Origin: Piromyces finnis | Taxonomy: Eukaryota; Neocallimastigomycota; Neocallimastigomycetes; Neocallimastigales; Neocallimastigaceae | NCBI GenBank assembly: GCA_002104945.1 | Contig: MCFH01000006.1 | Coordinates: 909,001 to 973,000 of the forward strand | Direction of reading: 5' to 3' | Length of the DNA: 64,000 nucleotides | Part shown: positions 1 to 12,245 of the stretch, piece by piece | Layout of the letters: each line of letters begins with the position of its first letter | Position numbering within the stretch: the first letter of the stretch is position 1 | Position numbers and translations under genes: made by a program | The notes under the pieces: model-generated | The model's database searches: none | What the model saw: only the letters and a program-made list of their open reading frames with translations | What the model was told of the DNA's origin: nothing

Positions 1-882
1 TACTGTTTCATCTAATGATGTATAGAATAAGGTAAATTTCTTAGCACCAAGAGATTCTAAAGAGCCATCAGCAAATGGCTTAAAAAGATCAGTTGGTGAA
101 ACATTCTTGGATTGGAAAACTAATTTGACAATGTTTTCAACAACTGAGTTTTCAGTTTCTTTTCCTAAGAATTTACGAACAATAGAATAATCATCGAAAT
201 CATATGGACCATTTAATAAAACAACTTTTTCAAGCATTGGAAGTGGTTCTAATATTTCACCTTTGTTTGGATAACCTAATAAAGATTTGAAAATGGTTAA
301 GGCAGTTAAATGAGAACCAGCAGAATAAGCAGAAATACTAATTCTGTTTGGATCACCACCATATTTTTCAATATTCTTGTAGGTCCATTGAATAGATTGG
401 TAGATATCATCTACCATATCTTCAAATCCACCTTTTGGGAAAAGGACATAATTTGGTAAAACAGCGACATAATCATTTTCTTCTAAAAGAGAACCAAATT
501 TAGTGAATTTAACCTTACTTCCAGAGTACCATGAACCACCAAATATGAAAAGAAAAACTGGCTTTAATTCACTAGTATTTTCTTTATCATAGTATACATC
601 AAGAGTTCTTCCACTGTTGAATATAATATCACGTCTAAATTTAATTTTTAATAGTATTTATTAGTATTATTTAGTAAATATTTCAAAAATAATAACTTTT
701 TATTAAGCTTACTCTATGTTTTGGAAGTTATTGTAATTTTCATTATCTCTAATTTGATCCTTTAATTCATTAATATAATTTTTGATAGGATTTGGAAAAG
801 AGATAGATAAGGATAAGGCATTACATGAAATCAATGCACTTAAAACCAATAAGACAGATGTCACTAAAGATAAAGTCTTCAT
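1..882 (-). CDS. secreted ICME-like alpha/beta hydrolase, copy A (3' end cut by window edge)
   Basis: Exon 1 is 882..713 and encodes a signal peptide (start MKTLSLVTSVLLVL, then a Cys-Asn-Ala end) and a short linker. Exon 2 starts at 634 after a 78-nt intron and runs open to base 1, so about the last 45 residues are missing. The protein follows the prenylcysteine methylesterase-like (ICME-like, BD-FAE) branch of alpha/beta hydrolases. An oxyanion-loop segment FGGSWYSG is followed by FEDMVDDIY, then YGGDPNRISISAYSAGSH with the presumed nucleophile Ser. A SLDETV segment, probably the acid residue, comes just before the edge. The nucleophile elbow is A-Y-S-A-G rather than G-x-S-x-G. It is the first of four tandem paralogues and is nearly identical over 224 bp to copy C. 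The natural substrate is unknown; a secreted esterase acting on plant-derived or other small esters is inference. Confidence 0.85.
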
Positions 883-1547
883 TTTTTTTTACTATTATTT
901 TGTTTTGTTTTTTTTATTTCTTTAATAAAAGAATAAATTATTATATTTTTCTAATATTATATATAACTATTTATAATAATTTAAAGATAAAAAAGAGGAA
1001 AATTTTCATTCTTTATATAACTTTCAAAATATTATTTTATTTTGGTTTTAATTTTGTTTTTTTATTTAATTAATTTCTCTTTATTAACAATATTATCATC
1101 TGTAAATTGATAATATTATTAAATTATAATTATTTCATATTTAGATAGTATTATTTTATTAATTTCAATATTCATAGTTTTTTTTAATTTTAATATAAAT
1201 AGATTTTGTTTATAATTTTTTAATTAATTTTTTTTTTTATTTTTCTATAATAATACTTTTATTTGATTTGGTATTAATAATTATGATTATATTTTTAATA
1301 GTTTTTTTAAGATCATCATTTTTTCCCTTTTTGAATATAAATAAATAAGTTTATTTAATAAAGATTTTTATTTATTTTGTTTAAATCTATAAAAAAAAAA
1401 CTTTTTGATTGAAGACATTTTTTAATTAGATGAAATTTATTATTAATTTATTATTAATTTATAGCTAGCATTAAAATAAAAATAAATTTATTTTAAATAA
1501 TTATGGGTGGGTAATTGTAAATAATAATAAAAATTTATTATAATATC

Positions 1548-1594
1548 GTAACACAAAATTAATATTTATATATATAGGTTAAGGGATAATTAAA
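1548..1594. promoter_or_regulatory. upstream element shared by the hydrolase paralogues (copy A)
   Basis: The box GTAACAC (1548-1554) is followed 24 bp later by TTAAGGGATAATTAAA (1579-1594), 666 bp upstream of the copy A start. The same pair occurs upstream of copy B and a weaker form upstream of copy C. Either a retained promoter element or simply homology left from duplication of gene plus 5' flank. Confidence 0.4.
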
Positions 1595-1729
1595 TAAAAA
1601 AAATATTTATTTAAATTGTACAAAAGATAACAAACAATTTAAGTTCATATTAAAAGGTCAGAATATATAGAAAAATAATAACAAAATAGTTAATTGTAAA
1701 TGAAAAATAAATATGTAAATCGTATTGTT

Positions 1730-1805
1730 ATTACTATTTTAATACTAGTTCTATATAAATAAACATGATTACTATTTTAATACTAGTTCTATATAAATAA
1801 ACATG
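1730..1805. repeat. perfect 38-bp tandem duplication
   Basis: The unit beginning ATTACTATTTTAATACTAGT and ending AAATAAACATG occurs at 1730-1767 and again, identical, at 1768-1805. Non-coding spacer. Confidence 0.95.
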
Positions 1806-2004
1806 AAGTGAGTATTATTAAGTATTAATGGAAACAAAAAAAGTCTAGGGAAAATATATAATTAAATAAAAGTTAAAATACTTATCATATATCATATACA
1901 TCTTACATTTTTGTTATATATTTATCCTTTTTATTTATTATACTTATTATTATATCGTTATACTTAGTACTTTATCATTATTATTACTATTATTACTATT
2001 ATAT

Positions 2005-2186
<182 letters not shown>

Positions 2187-2758
2187 CTATTTTATTATCA
2201 TAATTATATTTATTATGTATTATGTTTATTAATAAGTTATTAATTTATTCATTGAATAATATTACTAATTTATATATATTAATTTTTTATTTTAATTATT
2301 ACAATATTTATAATTTATTTATATATTAATATTTTTTTAATAATTTATCCCTATCGTTATCATCATTATTATTCACTACTACTATTATTATATTATTATT
2401 CCTTATTATATTTCTCTTATAATTATCATTTAATTCCTTTATCATTATTTAATATTATATAATTATGTTTATTATTAAGTTATTGAATAAAATAAATAAT
2501 TTATATATTAATTTTTTATTTTAATAATTGCAATAATTATAACTTATTTATATGTTAATATTTTTAACAATAAATCAAAGTTATAAACCTGCTTTAAATA
2601 TATTATATTATAATAAATGCTATTTATATTACATCAAACATTTTTTTATCTTTATTTATTATTAAATAATTATTTTATTTAAAGGTATTTAATGCTTTTC
2701 TACGTTCTAATTTCTGATATAAAATTAAAATGATTATTTTATGAGGAAAATTTTAAAT

Positions 2759-2827
2759 CTATAAATTTACTAAATTAATGATGATTACTTAAATGGTTAC
2801 TTATATCTATAAATTTACTAAATTAAT
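2759..2827. repeat. 21-bp direct repeat of the copy B 3' end
   Basis: CTATAAATTTACTAAATTAAT at 2807-2827 contains the last codons and stop of hydrolase copy B (minus strand). The same 21 bases recur at 2759-2779, 48 bp further downstream of the gene. Confidence 0.85.
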
Positions 2828-3947
2828 AAATACATTTTCTTCTTCAGCTGAACCAGCTCTAATACCTCGAGTAAGAGTAGTATGTTCATATCCTTCTTTA
2901 TAAACATAATTAATATTGACATTTGGACAAATACGTTTCATTTGTTTTATTAAATTTTGTGCTGAAGATTCTTTTACTTGTTTATCTAATGAAGTATAGA
3001 AAAATACAAATTTCTTAGCTCCAAGAGACTTTAATGATTTCATAGCATATGGCTTTAAGAGATCAGTTGGAGAAACATTTTTAGACCTGAATACTACTTT
3101 AGCAAGATTTTCAACTATTGAATTTTCACTTTCTTTTCCAAAATAATTATTAATTTCATAATAGTCATCAAAATCATATGGACCGTTTAATAAAACGACT
3201 TTTTCAAGCATTGGAAGTGGCTTTAATATTTTATTTTTGTTGGGATAACCTAATAATGATTTAAATATGGCTAATGCAGTTAAATGTGCACCAGCGGAAT
3301 ATGCTGATATACTAATTCTATTTGGATCACCTCCATATTTTTTAATATTTTTATGAGTCCATTGAATAGCATTGTAGATATCATCTACCATGTCTTCAAA
3401 TCCACCCTGTGGAAAAAGGACATAATTTGGCAAAACAGCAACATAATCATTTTTTTCTAAAAGAGAACCAAATTTAGTGAATTTAACTTTACTTCCAGAA
3501 TACCATGAACCGCCAAAAACGAAAATATTAACAGGCTTTAATTTACTTTTTGTAATTATATCAATCTTATCATAATAGATATCAAGTGTTCTATCTTTAT
3601 TGAAGATAATATCACGTCTTATAAAAATATAAAATTATATTTTAATATGTATTTTATTATACGATAATAATAATAATAATAATAAAAATTTTTAATATAT
3701 TGATAATAATTTAATTGGGAATATAGTAAATATATACATACTCTATATCCAATTCATTATGATAATTCTTACTATCTCTGTTTTCATCTTCTTTTTCATT
3801 AAGAAAACTTTTAATTGGTGATGTAATAGTTTCTATACCTTTGTTTATAAAATTCTTAATTGAAGAAAAGTTAATTAAAGAAGCATTACAATAAAGTAAA
3901 AAGTTTAAAACTAATAAAAGAGTTGTAGTTAAAGAAAAGATTTTCAT
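2807..3947 (-). CDS. secreted ICME-like alpha/beta hydrolase, copy B
   Basis: Exon 1 is 3947..3742 and exon 2 is 3617..2807, with a 124-nt intron; the junction splits a Glu codon, giving about 338 aa. The start MKIFSLTTTLLLVLNFLLYC is a clear signal peptide. The mature protein has FGGSWYSGSK (oxyanion loop), YGGDPNRISISAYSAGAH (nucleophile Ser in an A-x-S-x-G elbow), YTSLDKQV (likely acid) and GYEHTTLTRG (likely catalytic His). The linker between signal and catalytic domain is longer than in the sister copies. It ends FINLVNL with TAG at 2807-2809. It is the most diverged of the three A-x-S-x-G copies. The family assignment is confident; the physiological ester is not known. Confidence 0.9.
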
Positions 3948-6039
3948 TTTTATTATTATTTATAAAATTCTATTAAATATTTATATCTATATTTTAAAAA
4001 AAAACAAAAACCTTTAAATTATATAAATATTAAAAAAGAGAGATTTCTTCTTATATATATGAAAACTCTAAAATTGTGCTTTTTTTTTTAATTAATTCGT
4101 TTATTGATTTACAAGTTTAAACTTTATTAAATAATATTATTTTTGTGGTAAATATAAAATTAATATATTAATGTTTGAAATAAAGAAAAAATGAAAAACA
4201 ATAAAACAATTACATTTAAAAATTGTAAATGATTTTTATTATTTTAAAAATTGAATAATATTTAAAATTTTAATTATTAATAATGTAATTCATGTAATTC
4301 AAATTAGCAATATAAAATAAAATATTTTTTATGTAACACAAGATTTTTAAAATAATAAATACAGTTTAAGGGATGATTAAACAAAAAATATATAACCATT
4401 TTTTACACAATAGGATATATTCAAAGTTAAAGGTTACACGAAATTAACTTTTTTGTTCATTATTAAAAATAAAATAGAATATCACTTATTACCCCTTTTT
4501 TTGTATAAATTAAAATATAACTTTATCATTCATCTTTCATTTTTCTTAACTTTAATAATTAGTATTTCTTTAAAAAAAATTTAATAATACATTGATTTAT
4601 TAATTTATGTTATATATTATAACTTGAAAGTATTATAAAATAAAAATACCAAGTTGTGGATTTATAATTTCAATTTAGGTTTTAATAATTTATTAATAAT
4701 GTTTATAAGTATAATAAATTAAAAAAAATACGAATTCTATAGAGCTAAAAAACAATAGTTTAATATAAAATAATTTTAAAAGATCAATTGAAGTGTCAAA
4801 CTTTAACATGATATATTTCATTGTTTTTGTTATCACAAAAAAAAAAAAAGTGAATGTGAAAAAGATGAATAATAATTGAAAAAATTAGGGACATTATATT
4901 GTAATTAACCTTTAATTTTTTATAAGCATCAAAAAATTTAAATATTATTTATAAATAATGTTTAAATATAAATAATGTATAAATTAATTAGTATTAAAAT
5001 GGTATTTTAATGTAACACAAAACTTTAAAATTAATTGAAATTTTTTAGAAAAGTTTTATTTAAAAATATTTAAATAATTTATTATAATATTAAGAATATT
5101 GATAAAATGGAAAACCAAGTGATGATACACTTTTTTTTAATTAAATAGAATATTGAAACTAGTATATATTTTGATTTCTAATGATCTTTTTTTTTTATTT
5201 TTTTTTTTTATTTTTTTATATAATTAATCAACCTTCATATATTAAAATCGTGAGAATTAATTTATTAATAGTAAATCAGTTTAAAGTGGATGAAAGCATT
5301 TTAATAAAATAACCATGAAAATATCTTTATTATTTTAGGTTTTAAGTTGTATATATTAAATAATTATATTATTTTTTTTTTATAAAAAAAAATAGTAACA
5401 AGGTATTTTTTGATACACCAAAAAAAAATAATAATTATAATAAACAATTATATTTAATATTGTATCACAACTATTTAATATTATATAACTTTCTCTTATC
5501 AAAATAGCTTTCATAATTAAATTTAAGATTTTACTTTATTTGTATATACTTCTCTTCTTTATTTATATATTTTTTTCTTTTTTTTCTTTTTTTATTTAAC
5601 AATTTTTTTAATTTTTATCTATATTTCATTTTTTTTTTTTAAAATTTACATATTTAACATTCTTTTTTAATAATTATATATTATTTATTAAATAATTCTA
5701 TATAATTAATATAAAACTGTATTATATATATGTTTTTTAATAATTCTTTATAATAGAACTATTATCCTCTATAAATTAAATATACATTTTCTTTTGCATA
5801 ATAAATTTGATATATGCTATAAAAATATATATTTATACAAAATACAATATATATATACTTTTTTTTAATTCTTTTGATTCTTTCTTTTTCTTTTTTTTTT
5901 TTTTTAAATATATATATATACTAATCTATTATATTACAACGACATTTTATGAATTTTAGTACATATATATTTCTATAAATGAGAAAAAAGAAAATTTAAA
6001 ACTAAATATTTCTTATTATTTATATTTAGTTTATTAAAT
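3948..6039. other. spacer between hydrolase copies B and C
   Basis: No gene seen. AT-rich with a further GTAACACAAAAC box near 5013 and poly-T/pyrimidine tracts at about 5185-5215, 5570-5640 and 5880-5906. Confidence 0.6.
4333..4381. promoter_or_regulatory. upstream element shared by the hydrolase paralogues (copy B)
   Basis: GTAACAC at 4333-4339 and TTAAGGGATGATTAAA at 4366-4381, 386 bp upstream of the copy B start. Same order and nearly the same spacing as at 1548-1594. Confidence 0.4.
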
Positions 6040-7091
6040 CTATAAATTGAGTAGATTAATGAAAACTTCTTCTTCTTCAGCTGATCCTGCTCTAACACCT
6101 CTAGTAACAGTGGAGTGTTCATAACCTTCTTTATAAACATAGCTAATATCAACATTTGGGTTGACACGTTTCATTTGCTTCATTAAATTTAATGCAGATG
6201 ATTCTACTACTGTTTGATCTAATGAGGTATAGAATAAAACAAATTTCTTAGCACCAAGAGATTCTAAAGAGCCATCAGCAAATGGCTTAAAAAGATCAGT
6301 TGGTGAAACATTCTTGGATTGGAAAACTAATTTGACAATGTTTTCAACAACTGAGTTTTCAGTTTCTTTTCCTAAGAATTTATGGATAAGAGAATAATCA
6401 TCGAAATCATATGGACCATTTAATAAAACAACTTTTTCAAGCATTGGAAGTGGTTCTAATATTTTTTTCTTATTCAAATATCCCAATAAAGGCTTAAAGA
6501 TAGTTAATGCAGTTAAGTGAGAACCAGCAGAATAAGCAGAAATGCTAACTCTTTCAGGGTCACCACCGTATTGTTTAATATTCTTAAAGGTCCATTGAAT
6601 AGATTGGTAGATATCATCTACCATATCTTCAAATCCACCTTGTGGGAAAAGAACATAATTTGGTAAAACAGCAACATAATCATTTTCTTCAATAAGAGAA
6701 CCAAATTTAGTGAATTTAACCTTACTTCCAGAGTACCATGAACCACCAAATATGAAAATATAAACTGGCTTTAATTCTTTAGTGTTCTTCTTATCATAGT
6801 AGACATCAAGAGTTCTTCCATTATTGAATTTAATATCACGTCTAAAAAAATATATTACATTATTAATATTTTTATATTATTAATAATTTTTTGTTAAAAA
6901 AATAAAATTATATGAAGGTATATATACTTTATATTCTTAACATTTAAGTAGTTTTTATTATCTCTTATTTGATCTTTTAATTCATTTACGTAATTTTGAA
7001 TTGGATTAGGAAGAGAAATAGAAAAGGCATTACATGAAAGTAATGCAGTTAAAACTAATAAGACTGAAGTTATTAAAGATAAAGTTTTCAT
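6040..7091 (-). CDS. secreted ICME-like alpha/beta hydrolase, copy C
   Basis: Exon 1 is 7091..6928 and exon 2 is 6841..6040 (intron 86 nt), about 321 aa. The signal peptide MKTLSLITSVLLVLTALLSC is followed by a short linker (NELKDQIRDNKNY) also seen in copies A and D. The catalytic region carries FGGSWYSGSK, GGFEDMVDDIY, YGGDPERVSISAYSAGSH (nucleophile Ser), YTSLDQTV and GYEHSTVTRG. It ends VFINLLNL. Codons 6241-6464 match copy A almost base for base, including silent positions, which suggests recent duplication or gene conversion. As in A and B, the residue before the nucleophile elbow is Ala instead of Gly. The secreted location follows from the signal peptide; the substrate is inference only. 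Confidence 0.9.
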
Positions 7092-7668
7092 TTTTATTTT
7101 TTTATATTATTATTTATTATTATTTTTTTTTAATAATTTATTATTTATTAATAAATAATAAATGATTTTATTAAAAATAGAAAAAAAAAAAAAGAAAAAT
7201 TTCCTTTTTAAATACCTTTCTTGAATACAAGATGACATCATTTTTATTTTTAAATTTTCCTAATAAAAAATAATTTATAGTATTATACATATTTAATTAA
7301 TATATTTTAATTAAAATTACTTTTCTATAATAAATCATATATTGTTGATTTTCTTTTATTTTAATAAATATTAAATTTTTTAATTTTTATAGATATTATC
7401 TTTAATAAACATTTCTATTCATATATTAAATTTGTAAACCTTATTATATATAATAGTCTTTTTTAGTATTTATTTATCGTTACACGAAAATAAAAATGAA
7501 TAGATGAATAATAGCCAAACTTTATAGGAAATAATATAACACATGTTAATATTGAATAATATATAATATTAAAATTTTACTGTTTATATTAATGACAAAG
7601 GTAAAATTATAGTTTTTCATTTTTACTAAAATTTTCTTTTCATTAAAAATAAAATATTAATATTTAAT

Positions 7669-7713
7669 GTAACACTAAATCTAAAAAAATAATTTAACTC
7701 AGGAAATAATTAA
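7669..7713. promoter_or_regulatory. weaker upstream element (copy C)
   Basis: GTAACAC at 7669-7675 followed by a degraded second box (TTAACTCAGGAAATAATTAAA, 7694-7713, written with one base omitted at most), 578 bp upstream of the copy C start. The match to the other two elements is only partial. Confidence 0.25.
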
Positions 7714-8377
7714 AATATAATAATCTTACTAAAGTAAAATATAAACGATAATTTGAAATATATTAAAAATGAAAAAAAAAAAAAAAGGATCAAATTAAGT
7801 TTAATATTTTAGAAGGGCATTAAATAAATAAACAAATAAATAATTAATTTATTGATAATATTAAATATAATTAGAAAGAAATGATAATAATAAAAAATTA
7901 AAATTAGGATAAATTTTGTATATGATAAAAATGGGATATTTTTTAATATTATTAATAATGAAATAATAATTATAAAAACTTTATTAAAAAGCAACTCACA
8001 TTAATTTGGAAAAACGATATATTAAATATGATAGCTATTTAATGTTTTTGTATTTTAGTATTTATACTTAATAATTGAAGCCATTATTAATATGTATATA
8101 ATATTTACTAATTTACTAATTTTTAGTACTTTGTATATCATTGCTAGTTAATAATATCAAAAAAAATATGTTTTAGTTTTTTGTTATATTATAATAAGGA
8201 TTATAATACATTTTTATTTTTAAAATTTTGTTTTTTAAAAATAAAAATAATTTGTATTCACTTAGAATAGAAAAATGATTTATTAATTAAATTTAATTTA
8301 GATTTTCATTATTATCATTATAATATTGGTGTAACTAATTAGTATATCAATATTTCCCATATAGATTGAAAGGATTA

Positions 8378-8415
<38 letters not shown>

Positions 8416-9084
8416 TAAGCAAACAGTTTATTATTTATTATTTATAATAGTGTAGTATCAATATTGAAAAGATTAATATTATTAAATTAATTGATGTAAT
8501 TTAATGATAATAATAACAAAATAAAAAAACATATTATTTCTATTATATTAAATTTTTACCATAGATCCTAAAAATACTAAAAATATAAAATTTAAAAATA
8601 TATCCATTTATTTTAAAATAATTATATATTATATTATCATGATATCATTATATTATTACATTAACTATCACTAAAAGTAGTAACATTGTATTTTTTTAAA
8701 CGATGACTATAATGAACAAATAAATATAACATATATAGTTATTTATCTATTTATTATTAGTAGTAATAATATTGTGAAACACATTTGAATTAAGAAAAAA
8801 AAATTATAAGAATTAATATATTTAATATTAAAACATTAATGAAAGAAAACAACTATATATTACTGTATATTGAATAAAAAGATCGAAATATTCTCTAATT
8901 CTCATTGCTCTTCATATTAATTCCTATTAATTAATTCAATATAATTTTTTGCCCTATTTTTACAATATATACTAATAACAAAGTAATTTCTTGACTGTAA
9001 CAAATATTAATATTAAAAGTAATTCTTAAAATCTAGTGAGTCTTATTGGTATTAAAGAATAATAAAAAAATATAATTACAAGAT

Positions 9085-9236
9085 TTTGTTGTTAGGCCTT
9101 TTGTCATTATGATCCTTATTTTTCAATAATCTTTATTAGTTTTAATAAGTTTTACATCTATACAACATATAAAATATTGTTCTGTAATCCCGGAATAGTG
9201 TGATAGGGAGGTATAGAATGACTGAAATATTTGATA
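9085..9236 (-). pseudogene. decayed coding-like fragment
   Basis: On the minus strand about 40 codons stay open (IFQSFYTSLSHYSGITEQYF then ICCIDVKLIKTNKDY, stop, RIIMTKGLTTKS). The +strand local GC (for example ATCCCGGAATAGTG near 9188) is higher than around it. Family not recognised. Confidence 0.3.
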
Positions 9237-9640
9237 ATAAGATTTGACTTTCTTCATTTAATGAAAAATTTTACATGTTGAAAAGCATTCCTATAAGTAA
9301 AATAATTCTTAGAAGTAATAAATGGTTTTATTTTATTTTTATGATTAAAGATATTAAATTCTTTATAATAAATTGTGTTAATGAGTACTTAAAGTTTTAT
9401 CCTACAAGTTCTTTTATTATTGAAGTTAAGTAATAAAGCATAATAGGAAACTTAAATGAATATGAAGGAATAAATAATAGTATTCATCAGATATTCTAAT
9501 AAACACAAAGGTGAAAGAAAGAATTATTAGAATTAATTTTTTTTTAAAAAAAAAAAACAAAAAACAGTTTTAATAAATAAATTTAAAAAATCATTTAATT
9601 TATGATTTATTATTTTTTAAACTTTTATTTATAAATCTTC

Positions 9641-10002
9641 ATAGGTTTTATCAGGTTAGGTTTTTCGAATAATGTTAGAAGTAATAGTTTTTTTTTTAAG
9701 GATTTTGTCAGAAATGAATTTACACTTATATTTATAAAATTATTTGGGTTTTATAATCTTTTATTTATTTATTTTTATTTTTTATATAAATATTGTAAAT
9801 TTCTTAAATCTTTTTAAAATATCCAAATAAAAAAGGTGGTACAATATTAATTTATAATTTTTATAAAATACAAATACATAACAATTACATAAATATTATT
9901 TTGGAATGTATTTTATTTTCATACCTTATATGTTTATCGGGTTAGGTTTTCTAATAATGTTAGAAGTAAGAAGTAATAGCGTTTTTTTTTAAAGATTTTT
10001 TC
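9641..10002. repeat. diverged direct repeat, two copies about 280 bp apart
   Basis: Copy 1 (about 9641-9710) and copy 2 (about 9919-10002) share GGTTAGGTTTT, TAATGTTAGAAGTAA, TAATAG and a following T-run plus AAGATTTT block. Small insertions separate the shared parts (copy 2 has an extra AAGAAGTA). Origin unknown. Confidence 0.6.
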
Positions 10003-10359
10003 ATTGATTTTTAATATATAATAAATATTGATTAATTGATGATAAATATTTTTATAAAGGATTAAAGAATTTTATTAAAGGGTTGTTTATGTAATTTTTC
10101 AGGGTACATCAAATAAATGAAAGTAAAATGTCTATGAAGAATAAGTATTGCAAATAACAATCGCTATAATGTTATTTTTATTTATTTATATATATTTTTG
10201 TCTCTTTAATATAGAAATTTTAATATTATGAAATTAATTAAATATAAATATAATAGTTGAACAATAAATAAAAGTGGAAATAATGTATAATATATTCTAA
10301 TAATTTAAATTAAATGTAAGAAAGGCAATCATTAAAGCTGAATATAATAATTAAATCTT

Positions 10360-10890
10360 GTTTCGACGAATCAAAATCAAAATTACTTAAAGACAAAAAT
10401 ATAATTGATCTTAATAATTCTGAACTTACTGTCTTATTCCTTCAAAATTAATATTCTTAAATATATTTATGAACATAAGAAATATATGATAAGAAATGAT
10501 ATAATATTGTCAATATTATCAACAATTTATACAAACTAAATTTAAGGATTTTAGAAACATTTTCAAAAATTAAAGGTGTAAATAGAAATTATATACTTGT
10601 GTTGTTTTTAAGTAAGGCTTGAACAGAAAATAAAATCCCAATTCCAGAAGAAGTTATATCGGCCTTGTTAAAGAATGAAATATATTTATAACTACGAAAA
10701 GTAAAATACAAAGAAATAAAATTAATCTTATCTACTATCAACCTATTATCAAGAGAAGAATTATATTAATGTAGGAATAAAGAAGTTATTGAATTATACT
10801 TTTTTGAGGATTATCAAATTGTTGTTTCTGTTGTTGATTTTGCTGAATGCATTATTAATTTAATTTTAAATAAAATTACCTACAATATTA
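10360..10890 (+). pseudogene. decayed coding-like fragment
   Basis: Several plus-strand segments look coding but are separated by stops and shifts: ESKSKLLKDKNIIDLNNSEL ending TVLFLQN, LRILETFSKIKGVNRNYILV, KIPIPEEVISALLKNEIYL, LILSTINLLSREELY, VVSVVDFAECIINLIL. No start or family recognised; most likely a dead gene. Confidence 0.4.
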
Positions 10891-11181
10891 ATAAATAATT
10901 CATAGAAAATAAAAAAGTATATTCTTTATCTTTAATTATTTATTATAATTGTAAATAATTTTATTTAATTTTAGTCATACTATGTTTTTTAACATTAAAA
11001 TTATATTAGTTTCAAACATAATATATCTACAATAATGATAATATTATTTTATTTTTATATATCTATTTTATTAAGTTTTAGTACTATAAAATTAATAATT
11101 TAAATAATTTTTTTTTATTAAAAAGTATTAAACTAAAGTATATTACATAATTTTCAAAAATAATAGTATTTTTTATTAGAT

Positions 11182-12245
11182 CTATAAATTAACTAAACTT
11201 AAGTAAACATCTTCTTGTTCAGGGGAGCCAGCTCTAACACCTCTAGTAAGTGTAGTATGCTCATATCCTTCTTTATATACATAATTGATGTTTACTTCTG
11301 GGGAAACACGTTTCATTTGTTCAATTAAATTTAAAGCAGATGATTCTTGAACCTGTTCATCTAATGAAGTGTAGAAGAAGACATATTTTCTAGCACCAAG
11401 AGAACTTAAAGAATTATCTGCAAATGGTTTTAAAAGATCTGTTGGTGAAACATCCTTTGATTGAAAAATAAGTTTAACAAGTTTTTCAACAATTGAGTTT
11501 TCACTGTTACCGAAAATTTTTATAACATTGGAATAGTCGTCAAAATCGTATGGACCATTTAATAAAACAACCTTTTCAAGCATTGGTAATGGTTCTAATA
11601 TGCTATTTTTATTGGTATAACTTAATAATGACTTGAATATAGTTAAAGCAGTTAAATGAGATCCAGCAGAGAAACCTGAAATACTAATTCTTTCTGGATT
11701 ACCACCATATTGTCTAATGTTTTTAAAAGTCCATTGGATGGCATTATATATATCATCTACCATATCTTCAAAACCACCATTTGGAAAGAGAATATAATTT
11801 GGTAAGACAGCAACGTAACCATTTTCTTCGAGAAGCTGACCAAATTTAGTAAATTTGACTTTGCTTCCAGAATACCAAGCTCCACCATATATGAAGATAT
11901 AAACAGGCTTTAAATTCTCTGTATCAATTTTATCATAATATACATCAAGTTTTCTTTCATTATTAAATATAATATCACGTCTGAAATAATAACAATATAT
12001 ATATTAGTGTTTATGTTTTATATTTAATATAATTATATAATTATATAATTATATAAATAATAAAAAATTATTATATCATACTCTATATTTTGAAAACTTT
12101 CATAGTTTTTATTATCTCTTTTTTGATCTTTTAATTCACTTATGATGTTTGATGATGATGATGATGATGAAGAAAGAGAAAATGCATTACATGAAAGTAA
12201 TACACTTAAAGCTAAAATTAATGTAAAAAATGTAAAAAATTTCAT
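11182..12245 (-). CDS. secreted ICME-like alpha/beta hydrolase, copy D
   Basis: Exon 1 is 12245..12082 and exon 2 is 11980..11182 (intron 101 nt), about 320 aa. I chose the ATG at 12245 because the signal peptide MKFFTFFTLILALSVLLSC begins there; an in-frame ATG 21 nt upstream would add MKKNFII. The mature N-terminus holds a run of eight or more serines encoded by a (GAT)n/(ATC)n microsatellite at about 12149-12172. This copy differs from A-C in having the canonical G-F-S-A-G elbow and a YGGAWYSG oxyanion loop. It retains YTSLDEQV and GYEHTTLTRG. It lies about 4 kb from copy C and is the most diverged of the array, with the likely ancestral active-site elbow. Confidence 0.9.

Larger units (their letters stand above)
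7092..11181. other. long spacer between hydrolase copies C and D, with decayed sequence
   Basis: No intact gene. 7.1-8.9 kb is plain AT-rich DNA with an (ATA)n tract at about 8383-8413. From about 8.95 to 10.9 kb the composition is less extreme and short coding-like pieces and a diverged direct repeat appear, described separately. Confidence 0.55.

Noticed and set aside
825-1073. Plus-strand 82-codon frame over the first exon of hydrolase copy A
   Set aside because: Antisense to a well-supported signal-peptide exon and then into T-rich spacer; composition is Phe/Ile/Leu only.
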